From contig NZ_JAGKJK010000005.1 of the NCBI RefSeq assembly GCF_020329435.1, forward strand, positions 457,737 to 521,736: a stretch of 64,000 bases of DNA, read 5' to 3'. Position numbers and translations under genes: made by a program. Numbering within the stretch: the first letter of the stretch is position 1; each line of letters begins with the position of its first letter. The notes beneath the pieces are model-generated. The model did no database searches, was not told the origin of the DNA, and was given only the letters and a program-made list of their open reading frames with translations. This document shows, one piece after another, positions 36,660 through 45,500 of this stretch. The DNA is from Bradyrhizobium hereditatis (GTDB lineage Bacteria > Pseudomonadota > Alphaproteobacteria > Rhizobiales > Xanthobacteraceae).

Positions 36660-37793
36660 ATGTCACTGACATTGACGCTTGCGTCCCGTAACCTCTTCCA
36701 CGATCGCCTGCGCTTCGTCGCGACCCTCATCGGAATCGTCTTCTCGGTTGTCCTAGTGATGATACAGATGGGCCTGTTCCTCGGATTCGGTCGAATGGTC
36801 ACGACCATGATCGACCACGCCCCGGCGGACCTTTGGATATTGCCCAAGGGCGCCAAATGCTTCGAGGACCCTTCGCTCATCGACGTCAAGGTGCGCGACC
36901 GCGTCGCCTCTCTCGAAGGCATTAATTCGGCAGTGCCGCTGGTCATCGGCTTCTCGGACTGGCGAATGGAAAGGGGCGAAGTGACGCCGGTCTTCATCGT
37001 CGGAGCCGATCAGCGCGACAGCGGTCTGCAACCCTGGAACATCGTCGAGGGTAACGCACAGACCTTGCAACAAGGCGGTAACGTCGCGGTCGATCGTTCC
37101 TATTTCGAAAGATTGGGCGTCAGCGGCGTCGGTTCGACGGCAGAAGTCCGCGGCCGTAAGGTGCGGGTGACCGCCGTGACCGACGGAATCAGATCGTTCG
37201 CCACGACGCCTTACGTGTTCGTGGACATGAAGAACGCTCGCAACTACACCGGAACGCCGCGTGATCGCGCGAGCAGCATTCTGGTTCAGCTGAAGAGCGA
37301 TGCCGATCCCGAGAAGGCTCTCAGCGCCGTCCGTGCCGAGGTCGGCGACGCGGAGGTTCTCACCGCCGACGAATTCCGCAAGCGAAGCCGGTCATTCTGG
37401 CTGTTCGGAACGGGCGCCGGCGCAGCTCTGTTTGCGGGTGCATTGCTCGGGGTTATCGTCGGTACAGTGATTGTCGCGCAGACTCTCTACTCCAGCACCA
37501 AAGATCATTTAACTGAATTCGCCACATTGCGCGCGATGGGTTCTTCGAACGCCTATATCTACAGCGTGATCATTTATCAGGCCCTGCTCAACGCAGTCAT
37601 CGGGTTCTGCATCGCCGCCGGCATCGGCTCGATCGTCGTTCAGATGACCGCAAAAAGCGCATTGCCGATCGTCATCACGCCATGGCTGATGGCGGCGCTG
37701 TTCGTCCTGACGGTGGTGATGTGCGTAGCGTCAGGCATCGGAGCGATCATCCGTGTCGTTCGTATCGATCCAGCCACGGTGTTCATGCGATGA
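36660..37793 (+). CDS. FtsX/DevC-like ABC transporter permease
   Basis: 377 aa. One membrane segment near residue 20 (FVATLIGIVFSVVLVMIQMGLFLGF), a large periplasmic MacB-like domain at about 45-255, and three more helices (ALFAGALLGVIVGTVIVAQTLY, AVIGFCIAAGIGSIVV, WLMAALFVLTVVMCVASGIGAII). This is the DevC/MacB/LolC architecture for moving a substrate out of the outer leaflet or periplasm without crossing the inner membrane. No HlyD-type fusion protein is in the operon, which is unusual for DevC. It overlaps the ATPase by 4 bp. Confidence 0.88.
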   Translation: MSLTLTLASRNLFHDRLRFVATLIGIVFSVVLVMIQMGLFLGFGRMVTTMIDHAPADLWILPKGAKCFEDPSLIDVKVRDRVASLEGINSAVPLVIGFSDWRMERGEVTPVFIVGADQRDSGLQPWNIVEGNAQTLQQGGNVAVDRSYFERLGVSGVGSTAEVRGRKVRVTAVTDGIRSFATTPYVFVDMKNARNYTGTPRDRASSILVQLKSDADPEKALSAVRAEVGDAEVLTADEFRKRSRSFWLFGTGAGAALFAGALLGVIVGTVIVAQTLYSSTKDHLTEFATLRAMGSSNAYIYSVIIYQALLNAVIGFCIAAGIGSIVVQMTAKSALPIVITPWLMAALFVLTVVMCVASGIGAIIRVVRIDPATVFMR

Positions 37794-38524
37794 GCAACTA
37801 CGTAATCGAAGCCAAATCGGTCGAGAAGACGTTGGGCAGGGGCGCCGGGGAGGTGCGAGCGTTGCGCGGCGTCGATCTCTCGCTGCGGCGTGGCGAGTTG
37901 ACGTTGCTGATGGGCCCGTCTGGAAGCGGCAAGACCACCCTGCTGCTGGTCCTCGGCTGCATGCTGACGCCTACCTCAGGCAGCGTCACCGTATGCGGCA
38001 CGTCGACGTCCAATGCCGACAGGGAAAAGCTCGCCAAGATCCGGCGCGAGCATGTTGGGTTCGTGTTCCAGTCTTATCATCTGTTCCCAACCATGACGGC
38101 CGCCCAAAATGTGCAGTTGGCCCTGGACATCCGTCACGAGCGTGGCGCCCGCGCCGCAAAAAAGTCTCGAGCGGCACTTGAGATGGTTGGGCTTGAACAG
38201 AAGGCGGATGTCTTGCCGGGCGGGCTCAGCGGCGGTGAGCAGCAGAGGGTCGCCATAGCGCGCGCCCTCGTCGCAAACCCCTCGGTTGTTCTCGCGGATG
38301 AACCGACCTCAGCCCTCGATGGAAAAAACGGTCAGAGCATCATGCGCATTCTTGCCGATACTGCACATGAGCACGATCGAGCGGTCCTTGTCGTCACTCA
38401 CGATCCCCGCGTCGTTCCATTCGGCGATCGCATCGTCGAGATCGAGGACGGCCTCATTGTGGAAGATCGGTGGGGCAAAACCGACCGGCCGCGCATGCCA
38501 AGGACCGCGCCCTTCGGGGCTTGA
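37790..38524 (+). CDS. ABC transporter ATP-binding protein, LolD/MacB-like
   Basis: 244 aa. Walker A GPSGSGKT (42-49), Q-loop [10 protein letters not shown], signature LSGGEQQR, Walker [13 protein letters not shown] and H-loop VTHD are all intact. It energises the permease to which it is coupled (ATGA overlap). It belongs to the MacB/LolD/DevA group by the short, single-domain form and the [13 protein letters not shown] start. The HSL esterase follows 15 bp later. Confidence 0.92.
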   Translation: MSNYVIEAKSVEKTLGRGAGEVRALRGVDLSLRRGELTLLMGPSGSGKTTLLLVLGCMLTPTSGSVTVCGTSTSNADREKLAKIRREHVGFVFQSYHLFPTMTAAQNVQLALDIRHERGARAAKKSRAALEMVGLEQKADVLPGGLSGGEQQRVAIARALVANPSVVLADEPTSALDGKNGQSIMRILADTAHEHDRAVLVVTHDPRVVPFGDRIVEIEDGLIVEDRWGKTDRPRMPRTAPFGA

Positions 38525-38539
38525 GTCCACGGACCAGCC

Positions 38540-39436
38540 ATGAGCCTGCGCGCCGAACTCCTGCGTCTCGGTATTCGCACGTTGCTTAAGCGCCGCAGTG
38601 GACCTTTCAATATCGAGGAATGGCGGAAGAGCATGCGCGCGATGGAGCGGTTTGTGCCGCGCCCGCCTGCCCGCAGCCAAACGGTCATGATCAAGGCCGG
38701 CCGATTGACGCTACATCGCGTTACCACCGATGCGTCTTGGCCGGAGCGCAACGTGCTTTATCTGCACGGCGGAGCCTACGTTTCCGGTGCACCAATCTAT
38801 TATCGGCATTTCCTCTGGCGGATTGCGGACGCGCTGCGAGCCCGCGTCTGGGCGCTTGAATACCGCCTGGCTCCCGAACACGCTTTTCCGGCTGCCCTTG
38901 AGGATGCCGTCGAAGCCTATGATTGGCTTGCCGATCACACGCCCGACATCACTCAGCTGTTTGTAGCAGGAGATTCCGCCGGAGGAGGCCTGGCGCTGTG
39001 CTTGCTGTTGAAGCTTCGTGACGCGGGCAAAGCCCTTCCTGCGGCTGCGATCGCCCTGTCACCGTGGACTGATCTGGCCCTGACCGGTCCCTCCTTGCAA
39101 GTGAATGCCAAGGCCGATCCGATGTTGAATGTCGAGGATCTTCCCGAACTGGCGAGGATCTATCTTGGAGCAGCCGATCCGCGTCTGCCCTACGCTTCGC
39201 CGCTGTACGGCGACACCGTCGGGTTGCCGCCGGTCCTCATCCAGGTCGGCAGCGATGAAATTCTGCGGGACGACGCCGTCCGCATGACAGAGAAGTTGCG
39301 GTTACATAATGCCCGCAGCAGATTGGAGGTCTGGCACCGCATGCCACATGCCTGGCAATTGTTCGTGCCTGTGCTGCCCGAGGCGCATCGGGCGATTGCG
39401 CAGATTGGATCGTTTGTCTCCGAGGTGCAGCGCTGA
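38540..39436 (+). CDS. HSL-type alpha/beta-hydrolase (esterase)
   Basis: 298 aa. Hormone-sensitive-lipase family: oxyanion motif LYLHGGAY (73-80) and nucleophile GDSAGG with S146; the acid is in DEILRDDAV and the base His in MPHAWQLF. No signal peptide, so it acts in the cytoplasm. It is the last gene of the acyltransferase-ABC operon and could edit or deacylate the same ester-linked product the acyltransferase makes. That is inference. Confidence 0.9.
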   Translation: MSLRAELLRLGIRTLLKRRSGPFNIEEWRKSMRAMERFVPRPPARSQTVMIKAGRLTLHRVTTDASWPERNVLYLHGGAYVSGAPIYYRHFLWRIADALRARVWALEYRLAPEHAFPAALEDAVEAYDWLADHTPDITQLFVAGDSAGGGLALCLLLKLRDAGKALPAAAIALSPWTDLALTGPSLQVNAKADPMLNVEDLPELARIYLGAADPRLPYASPLYGDTVGLPPVLIQVGSDEILRDDAVRMTEKLRLHNARSRLEVWHRMPHAWQLFVPVLPEAHRAIAQIGSFVSEVQR

Positions 39437-39460
39437 GGCGAAGCGTGGCTGCGCTGGCGG

Positions 39461-40567
39461 TCACACCCGGAAATGCTTGCTGAGCTTCAGGCCCTGCGCC
39501 TGGTAATTCGAGCCGATGCGCTGGCCGTACATCGCATCGGGCCGCGACAGCATCTTCTCATAGACCAGGCGGCCGACGATCTGGCCGTGCTCGAGGATGA
39601 ACGGCACCTCGCGCGAGCGCACTTCGAGCACGGCGCGCGCCCCCTTGCCGCCGGCGCCGGCATAGCCGAAGCCGGGATCAAAAAATCCCGCATAGTGCAC
39701 GCGGAATTCGCCGACCAGCGGATCGAACGGCACCATTTCGGCGGCATAGTCCGGCGGCACCTGCACGGCCTCTTTCGAAGCCAGGATGTAGAACTCGCCG
39801 GGATCGAGAATGAGGCTGGCGTCGGGTCGCGCCGGGATCGGCTCCCAGAATTCGTCGACGGCATAACCGCCGCGGCGGTCGACATCGACGACGCCGGTAT
39901 GACGCTTGGCGCGGTAGCCGACAAAGCCGCCGGTGTTCTGCCCGGACAGATCGACCGACAGCGCGACGCCATTGGCGAGATCGGCATCGTCGATATCGAC
40001 CAGCCGCTCGGCGCCATGCAGCGCGTCGAGCTCGTCCGCGTTGAGGATGGCGTCCCCGGTGCGGAAGCGCACCTGGGAAAGCTTGGAGCCCTCGCGCAGC
40101 AGCACGGGAAACGTCTTCGGGCTGATCTCGGCATAGAGCGGGCCGTGATAACCGGCGCCGATCATGTCGAAGCGGCGCGTGCTGTCGGCAATCACGCGGG
40201 TGAAAACATCGAGCCGACCGGTGGAGCTTTTCGGATTGGCAGCAGCGACGATCTCCGGCGGCAGCGCGAGGCTCTCCAAGAGCGGCACGATGTAGACGCA
40301 GTTGGTCTCCAGCACCGCACCGTCCGAGAGGTCGATCTCGTGCAGCTTCAACTCATCGATCCGTTCGGCGACGGTGGCGTCCGGCCCGGGCAGGAAGCTC
40401 GCGCGCACGCGATAGGCAATATCGCCCAGCCGCAAATCGAGGCTTGCCGGCTGGATCTGGCTTTCGACAAAGGGATATTCGGGCAGGATCAGGCCGGCAT
40501 CCGCCATCGCCGCAATCATGCGGTCGGGCAGAATTCCATTGGCGTCGGGCGGGAGCGTGAACGGCAC
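39461..40567 (-). CDS. dcd: dCTP deaminase, long two-domain alphaproteobacterial form
   Basis: 368 aa, about twice the E. coli enzyme. Converts dCTP to dUTP for dTTP synthesis. Two DCD/dUTPase-type barrel domains are visible: residues about 20-190 (LPEYPFVESQIQPASLDLRLG, NPKSSTGRLDVFTRVIAD) and 200-365 (EFYILASKEAVQVPPDYAAEMVPFDPLVGEFRVHYAGFFDPGFGY, split here as a description of one run). The second half holds the typical HYAGFFDPG substrate loop. The long form is normal in rhizobia and Caulobacter. It is divergent from the SAM-II/metZ unit. Confidence 0.85.
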   Translation of the reverse strand: MPFTLPPDANGILPDRMIAAMADAGLILPEYPFVESQIQPASLDLRLGDIAYRVRASFLPGPDATVAERIDELKLHEIDLSDGAVLETNCVYIVPLLESLALPPEIVAAANPKSSTGRLDVFTRVIADSTRRFDMIGAGYHGPLYAEISPKTFPVLLREGSKLSQVRFRTGDAILNADELDALHGAERLVDIDDADLANGVALSVDLSGQNTGGFVGYRAKRHTGVVDVDRRGGYAVDEFWEPIPARPDASLILDPGEFYILASKEAVQVPPDYAAEMVPFDPLVGEFRVHYAGFFDPGFGYAGAGGKGARAVLEVRSREVPFILEHGQIVGRLVYEKMLSRPDAMYGQRIGSNYQAQGLKLSKHFRV

Positions 40568-40696
40568 GGCGCGATCCTCTGAGGTGGCCCTTCCGGATAT
40601 CCAAATGGCATCCAGACCTCATAAATATGGGCTTTTACGGGTTATCCGATGGCCGCCTTGACTGAAAGGGCGCAAGCGAATATCAGCATGACTTAT

Positions 40697-40750
40697 CCCG
40701 TGGTGATTTGAGCCGGCCGGCTTGCAGCCACGTTAAATAAATCGCTAAAC
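40697..40750 (+). ncRNA. SAM-II riboswitch aptamer upstream of metZ
   Basis: P1 stem CGTGG (40699-40703) with CCACG (40728-40732), the conserved TGATTTGA after the first strand, GCTTGCAGCCACGTTAAA in the 3-prime half and the closing CGCTAAA (40743-40749), the pseudoknot strand. This matches the SAM-II consensus found before metA/metZ in alphaproteobacteria. It binds S-adenosylmethionine and should repress metZ. Confidence 0.9.
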
Positions 40751-40806
40751 AGGCCGGGGACATGTGTGATCCCGGCCTGTGGAAACGCTTCCAGGCCGGT
40801 TTTTTT
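40749..40806 (+). terminator. competing antiterminator/terminator hairpins after the SAM-II aptamer
   Basis: Segment A ACAGGCCGGG (40749-40758) is perfectly complementary to segment B CCCGGCCTGT (40771-40780). B is also complementary over 8 bases (40772-40779) to segment C CAGGCCGG (40792-40799), which is followed by seven T. A-B pairing would prevent the terminator B-C. Segment A begins at the last bases of the aptamer, so SAM binding could decide which forms. Confidence 0.8.
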
Positions 40807-40842
40807 GTGGCCATTTTCCATGGTGGTCACGTCGGAGGTCAC

Positions 40843-42036
40843 ATGTCTGAATCTAGGTTTGCCGCCCGCTACCGTCCCGAAACCCGCCTGGTCCATGGCG
40901 GCACCCTGCGCTCGCAATTCGGCGAGACTTCGGAAGCGCTGTTTCTCACCCAAGGCTACGTCTACGACAGCGCGGAGCAGTGCGAGGCGCGTTTCAAGGG
41001 TGAGGACCCCGGCTTTATCTATTCGCGCTATTCTAATCCGACGATTGCGATGTTCGAGCGCCGGATGATCGAGCTTGAGGGCGCCGAAGCCGCGCGCTCG
41101 ACCGCGACAGGCATGGCCGCCGTAACGACCGCGATCCTCGCACCGCTTCGGGCTGGCGACCACGTGGTTGCTTCGAAAGCCCTGTTCGGCTCGTGCCTTT
41201 ACGTCGTGCAGGAGCTGTTGCCGCGCTACGGTATCGAGACGACGCTGGTCGACGGTCTTGATCTCGATCAGTGGCGGCGCGCATTGCGACCGAACACCAA
41301 GTCGTTTTTCCTGGAGAGCCCGACCAATCCGACGCTCGACGTCCTCGATATCCCGGCAATTGCCGAGATCGCGCACAAGGGCGGCGCACGGTTGATCGTC
41401 GACAACGTCTTCGCCACGCCGATCTGGCAGAGTCCGCTGTCGCTTGGCGCTGACGTGGTGGTCTATTCCGCGACCAAGCATATCGACGGCCAGGGTCGCT
41501 GCCTCGGCGGCATCATCCTGTCGTCGGAAGCCTTCATCGCCGAGCACATCCACAATTTCATGCGCCAGACCGGTCCCTCGCTCTCGCCGTTCAACGCCTG
41601 GGCTCTGCTCAAGGGATTGGAGACGCTGGGCGTGCGCGTGCGCGCGCAGACCGAGACGGCCGCCAAGGTGGCGGACGCGCTCGCCTCGCATCCGAAGATC
41701 TCGCGACTGATCTATCCGGGCCGCGCCGATCATCCGCAGGCCGCGCTGGTGAGAAAGCAGTTGCGCGGCGGCTCGACCCTGATCGGCTTCGAGGTCAAGG
41801 GCGGCAAGGCGGCCGCGTTCCGCTGCCTCAATGCGCTGCAGATCGCGCGCATCTCCAACAATCTCGGCGACGCCAAGAGCCTCGTCACGCATCCCGCGAC
41901 GACGACGCATCAGCGCCTGACGCCGGAAGCGCGCGCCGAGCTCGGCATCAGCGAAGGATTCATCCGTTTCTCGGCGGGGCTCGAACATGCGGATGATCTG
42001 ATCGAGGATTTTGCGCAGGCGCTGGAGAAGGCGTGA
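40843..42036 (+). CDS. metZ: O-succinylhomoserine sulfhydrylase
   Basis: 397 aa. Makes homocysteine from O-succinylhomoserine and sulfide, a PLP enzyme of the Cys/Met metabolism family. PLP-binding Lys K212 in YSATKHIDGQGR; VDNVFATP and YSRYSNPT are also typical, and ETRLVHGGTLRSQFGETSEALF is the MetZ-type start. GGAGG lies 6 nt before ATG 40843. It is preceded by the SAM-II riboswitch, consistent with control by the methionine pathway's end product. Confidence 0.93.
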   Translation: MSESRFAARYRPETRLVHGGTLRSQFGETSEALFLTQGYVYDSAEQCEARFKGEDPGFIYSRYSNPTIAMFERRMIELEGAEAARSTATGMAAVTTAILAPLRAGDHVVASKALFGSCLYVVQELLPRYGIETTLVDGLDLDQWRRALRPNTKSFFLESPTNPTLDVLDIPAIAEIAHKGGARLIVDNVFATPIWQSPLSLGADVVVYSATKHIDGQGRCLGGIILSSEAFIAEHIHNFMRQTGPSLSPFNAWALLKGLETLGVRVRAQTETAAKVADALASHPKISRLIYPGRADHPQAALVRKQLRGGSTLIGFEVKGGKAAAFRCLNALQIARISNNLGDAKSLVTHPATTTHQRLTPEARAELGISEGFIRFSAGLEHADDLIEDFAQALEKA

Positions 42037-42069
42037 GGTGACGCTACGCACGTAGTCATACATCAGGTG

Positions 42070-42191
42070 TCGTCCCTGCGAACGCAGGGACCCATAACCA
42101 CAGGGCGTCATGAGTTAAGCAAGGCGTCAACCACCGCCTCTCATCAGTCCAGCCGCGGCGTATGGGTCCCTGCTTTCGCAGGGACGACGGC
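42070..42191. repeat. palindromic intergenic repeat (CGTCCCTGCG type), copy 1
   Basis: Arms CGTCCCTGCGAACGCAGGGA (42070-42089) and GGGTCCCTGC..GCAGGGACGAC (42165-42188). Further copies are at 51199-51322 and 62487-62609, and a partial one at 11617-11655. Confidence 0.85.
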
Positions 42192-42206
42192 GTAGATTGC
42201 GCCCGG

Positions 42207-43244
42207 CTACATCGGCCGATATGTCCGCACGTCGGCGGGCACGTTGACGCCGAGCTTGATCTGGCCGACCGATTTGATGATGTCGTCGCCGAGCAGTTGC
42301 GCGAAGCAGGCGTAGCCCCAGTCGCTCATGTGCAGGCCGTCGGAGATCACGAAATTCTCGATCGGGATCGCCTGCCGCTCGTGCCAGTCTTTCATCACAG
42401 CGAAACGCGGGAAGATGCCGACCTTGCGCAGCTCGGCGACCTTGTTGAGCAGCTTCATCATCTTGCCGGCGCTTTCGGCGTGCTCGTTGACCCGCGGCGA
42501 ATATTGCGGATCGATCAGCACGACGTCGGAGCCCGCGGCCTGAATACGCGTGATGCCTTCCTCGACGAGCTTTGCCGTCTCGTTCGGATCAAGGTTGCGC
42601 AGCACGGCGTTGGTGCCGACCTGCCAGATCACCAGATCCGGATGCAGATCGATCACCGTCGTCTTCAGCCGCTTCATCATTTCCGGCGCGTCCTCGCCGC
42701 CAATGCCGGCATTGATCACCGTGATGTCGGCGGTCGGATATTGCCGGCGCAATTGCGCGGCGAGACGGTTGGGATAGGTGAATTCCGGGGAGCTGGAGCC
42801 GTAGCCTTGCGTCGAGGACGATCCGAACGCAACGATCACCACCGGCTGCCCCGCAACCAGCCTGCTCGCCACGCGCGGCAGCGAGCCCATTGATTTCGAG
42901 CCGCCCTTGGGCGGCAGGCAGGGAACGCGACTGAAGATGTCGCCCGCAGATTTGGCGACCTCCTTCACCTTTTCGATCGCCTTGCCGGTGACACCCTTCT
43001 GCCCGGTCGGACCGGCGTTGGCCGATGGCGCGGCCTGCGGCGAGGTACTCTCAGCCGAAGGCTTCTGTTCGGTATTGAGTTCAGGCTTATTTTCAGATTT
43101 GGCGTGGTCGGACAGCGCGGCGTGTTGACCGCTCTGTTGCGGAACCGTCTGGGCACGCAGCGGCAAGACCGGCGTCAACAGCGCCAGCGCTGCGGCGGCG
43201 ACGGCCAGCAATGTCGACAAACGAAAAGGGTAGTGAGAACTCAT
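42207..43244 (-). CDS. SGNH/GDSL-type hydrolase, exported
   Basis: 345 aa. N-terminal signal or anchor segment (residues 8-30), then a low-complexity Ser/Pro/Gln/Lys linker to about 125, then an SGNH domain. Block I VAFGSSSTQGYG carries the Ser, GIGGEDA supplies block II, WQVGTNAV is block III with the Asn, and SDGLHMSDWGY is the Asp-x-x-His block. All catalytic residues are present, so it may be an acetyl- or succinyl-esterase/transferase on periplasmic glycan. It is the last gene of the opgC operon, 12 bp after the paralogue. Confidence 0.87.
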   Translation of the reverse strand: MSSHYPFRLSTLLAVAAAALALLTPVLPLRAQTVPQQSGQHAALSDHAKSENKPELNTEQKPSAESTSPQAAPSANAGPTGQKGVTGKAIEKVKEVAKSAGDIFSRVPCLPPKGGSKSMGSLPRVASRLVAGQPVVIVAFGSSSTQGYGSSSPEFTYPNRLAAQLRRQYPTADITVINAGIGGEDAPEMMKRLKTTVIDLHPDLVIWQVGTNAVLRNLDPNETAKLVEEGITRIQAAGSDVVLIDPQYSPRVNEHAESAGKMMKLLNKVAELRKVGIFPRFAVMKDWHERQAIPIENFVISDGLHMSDWGYACFAQLLGDDIIKSVGQIKLGVNVPADVRTYRPM

Positions 43245-43256
43245 TAACGCTAGTTC

Positions 43257-44018
43257 CTAGTTCTGCTGCGCCTGGTCGAGGCGGGCCGCATCGAGCACGA
43301 ATTTCGACAGCGCGCGGCCGAGGCAGGCATGAACCCGTTTGGCCATGTCGGTGCCGTGGAAAGTACTGAACAGATCGAAATCTCCGGCGTCATTCCAGTG
43401 ACGCATGATGGCAAAGCGGTCGAACAGTGGAACCCCATGCTGCTGCGCCACTACGCGCATATTATCTAGGTACGGCGGCGCGGAAATCATGGTTTCAGTG
43501 CGCGGGCTGTATTGCAGATTGACCAGCACCACATCGGTTCCCGCATTTTGCAGCGCAACAACCCCGTCATCGATGGCGCCGCGAAAATCGTCGGGATCGA
43601 CGGATCGCATAGCATCGACGGTTCCGGTCTGCCAGATGACCAAAGTAGGCCTTTTTGCTTCCACCAGCTTAACGAGGCTGTGGTCGACCTCCTCGGCGGT
43701 CTTGCCGGTCTGTAGTTCGACGGAGAGGTTGACGGGGATCGAAGGCAGCTTCTCCTTCAAGGCCGCCTGCAGCTTGGCCGGATAGGCGCTGTTCTCGGAG
43801 GACAGGATAGTCGATGAGCGGCTGCCCACGACCAGGACGGTGAGCGGCCGGGCGTTCCTGACGGCCTCGGCGACCTTCGGAAGCGTGCTCTCGGTGGACA
43901 GGAGGTAGGGCGGAACCTCACAGGTCTGGGGGGCGGCATCCTGGGCCCGCGCGGTAGCAGCGGCTGCAAGACCCGCGAGCAGCGTCAGGGCCAGCACAGC
44001 TCCGGAGCCGGGCCTCAT
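43257..44018 (-). CDS. SGNH-like protein with degenerate catalytic blocks
   Basis: 253 aa from ATG 44016-44018. Signal peptide 1-24. It is homologous to the next gene by LTVLVVGSRSST, NLSVELQTGKTAEE, LVIWQTGTVDAM, VVLVNLQYSPRTE and RFAIMRHWND, but key residues differ. Block III reads GTVD instead of GTNA, and block V reads FSTFHGTD, with His kept and the preceding Asp replaced. The block I Ser is shifted (GSRSS). It is therefore probably inactive or altered, perhaps a partner for the active paralogue. Its start overlaps the opgC stop (ATGA). Confidence 0.78.
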   Translation of the reverse strand: MRPGSGAVLALTLLAGLAAAATARAQDAAPQTCEVPPYLLSTESTLPKVAEAVRNARPLTVLVVGSRSSTILSSENSAYPAKLQAALKEKLPSIPVNLSVELQTGKTAEEVDHSLVKLVEAKRPTLVIWQTGTVDAMRSVDPDDFRGAIDDGVVALQNAGTDVVLVNLQYSPRTETMISAPPYLDNMRVVAQQHGVPLFDRFAIMRHWNDAGDFDLFSTFHGTDMAKRVHACLGRALSKFVLDAARLDQAQQN

Positions 44019-45262
44019 ACGCTCCCTCCCGCCATGTCGGCATTGATAACTGGCCTTTTCGTTTTCGAGGCTCCCTTGTCGGCCGAATGCTTGTACCACG
44101 AAATCACCCACGCCACGCCCCACATGATGAGGATTCCGACAAGGCTGACCAGGGCGTGCGTGAGAGCACCCCCGCCAACCTCGGCCAGCACGAAATGCCC
44201 TGCAAAGGCCAGGAAGACGCCGAGGCAGAATATCTCAAGGGAATGCTGGCCGCAGAGGATCAATGGTCGCAGCCAGGGCGATTTGAGGCCCGACCAATCC
44301 TTACGCAGGAAGCGCACGGTGAGCGCGGCCAGCGCCAGGAAATGGGCAAAGCGCAGCACGTCGAGATCCGTCTTGGTGATCGGATACATCCACTGTTCGA
44401 GCCGCTTTGGCATCAGGAAGCTTAGCTGGGGAATGTGCCAGGTGAGCGTGACGAAGAACGCGAACACGAGATAGACAACGCAAATCCACAACGTTACCGG
44501 CGACGACAGGATGCGGGACATCCGCTGCGCCCCGCCCAGCGCACACCAGGCGCCGAACACGAATAGTAACTGCCAGCAAAACGGGTTGAAAATCCAGAAG
44601 CCGCTCGGATAGGCCGTGAGATACCAGTCGAACTGCCAGGTCAGCGCGTACAATAGCACCGACAAGCCCAGTGCGACATCGGCCCGCCATTTCATCAGCC
44701 ACAGGATAAGCGGCAGAAACAGCATCAGCACGATGTAGAGCGGCAGCACGTCCATGTTGACGGGCCGGAAGCGCAGCAGCAGCGCCTGGACGATGGTGAC
44801 GTCGGGCTGCTTGAGGAAATCCATGATGCCCATTTCTTCGCTGTAGAGCGGGTTCTCGAAACGGGTCGCGACGTAGGAGATTTCAGCCAGGAAGATTGTG
44901 AACAGGAACACATGCGCGACGTAGATCTGCCAGACGCGCCGCAGGATACGCGCAGTCGCCACCACGAAACCGGCTTCCAGCATCGCGCGGCCGTAAACGA
45001 AGGCAGCGGTGTATCCGGAGATGAAGATGAAGATTTCGGTGGCGTCGGAAAATCCGTAATTGCGGATCGTGAACCAGGTCAGGATATTGGCCGGCAGATG
45101 GTCGATGAAGATCAGCCACAGCGCCATGCCGCGAAACAGGTCGAGCCGCAATTCGCGCTCGCCGGCCACCGGCACCGCAATCGCCGACGCGGCGGCCTTG
45201 GCCTCGCTAGCCTTGGCATCGCTGAGAGGCGTTCCGGCAACTGGATCGGCAATGGACGACAT
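44015..45262 (-). CDS. OpgC-domain membrane acyltransferase
   Basis: 415 aa. After a disordered Ala-rich N-terminus (1-35) it begins RELRLDLFRGMALWLIFIDHLP, the OpgC/acyltransferase signature with the His of IDHLP. About ten helices follow, with NYGFSDATEIFIFISGYTAA and LILCGQHSLEIFCLGVFLAF. OpgC adds succinyl groups to osmoregulated periplasmic glucans. With two exported SGNH proteins encoded downstream, the operon is likely to decorate and trim a periplasmic or surface glycan. Confidence 0.88.
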   Translation of the reverse strand: MSSIADPVAGTPLSDAKASEAKAAASAIAVPVAGERELRLDLFRGMALWLIFIDHLPANILTWFTIRNYGFSDATEIFIFISGYTAAFVYGRAMLEAGFVVATARILRRVWQIYVAHVFLFTIFLAEISYVATRFENPLYSEEMGIMDFLKQPDVTIVQALLLRFRPVNMDVLPLYIVLMLFLPLILWLMKWRADVALGLSVLLYALTWQFDWYLTAYPSGFWIFNPFCWQLLFVFGAWCALGGAQRMSRILSSPVTLWICVVYLVFAFFVTLTWHIPQLSFLMPKRLEQWMYPITKTDLDVLRFAHFLALAALTVRFLRKDWSGLKSPWLRPLILCGQHSLEIFCLGVFLAFAGHFVLAEVGGGALTHALVSLVGILIMWGVAWVISWYKHSADKGASKTKRPVINADMAGGSV

Positions 45263-45500
45263 TGGGCACCGTTGGTTGAGTTTTTACGCGTGCACTGTCC
45301 GGAAAAGATAATATCGGCCCGCAACTTGCACACAAAATACGCCAACTGGAGGTACGGGCCGGACTGCGCGCGGCCAGCGCTTTAGAATGGAACTGTGTTG
45401 AAAGCGCGATCAGACAAGCGACAAACCGGGCGGGCCGGAGATTGGTTCCGGCGGTTTTCCCGGCTATGATAGCGCGCAGGATTTCCGGAAGCTTGCTCGC

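Noticed and set aside
40693..42111. 472-codon minus-strand frame opposite metZ
   Set aside because: Shadow of metZ; it also crosses the SAM-II aptamer and terminator.
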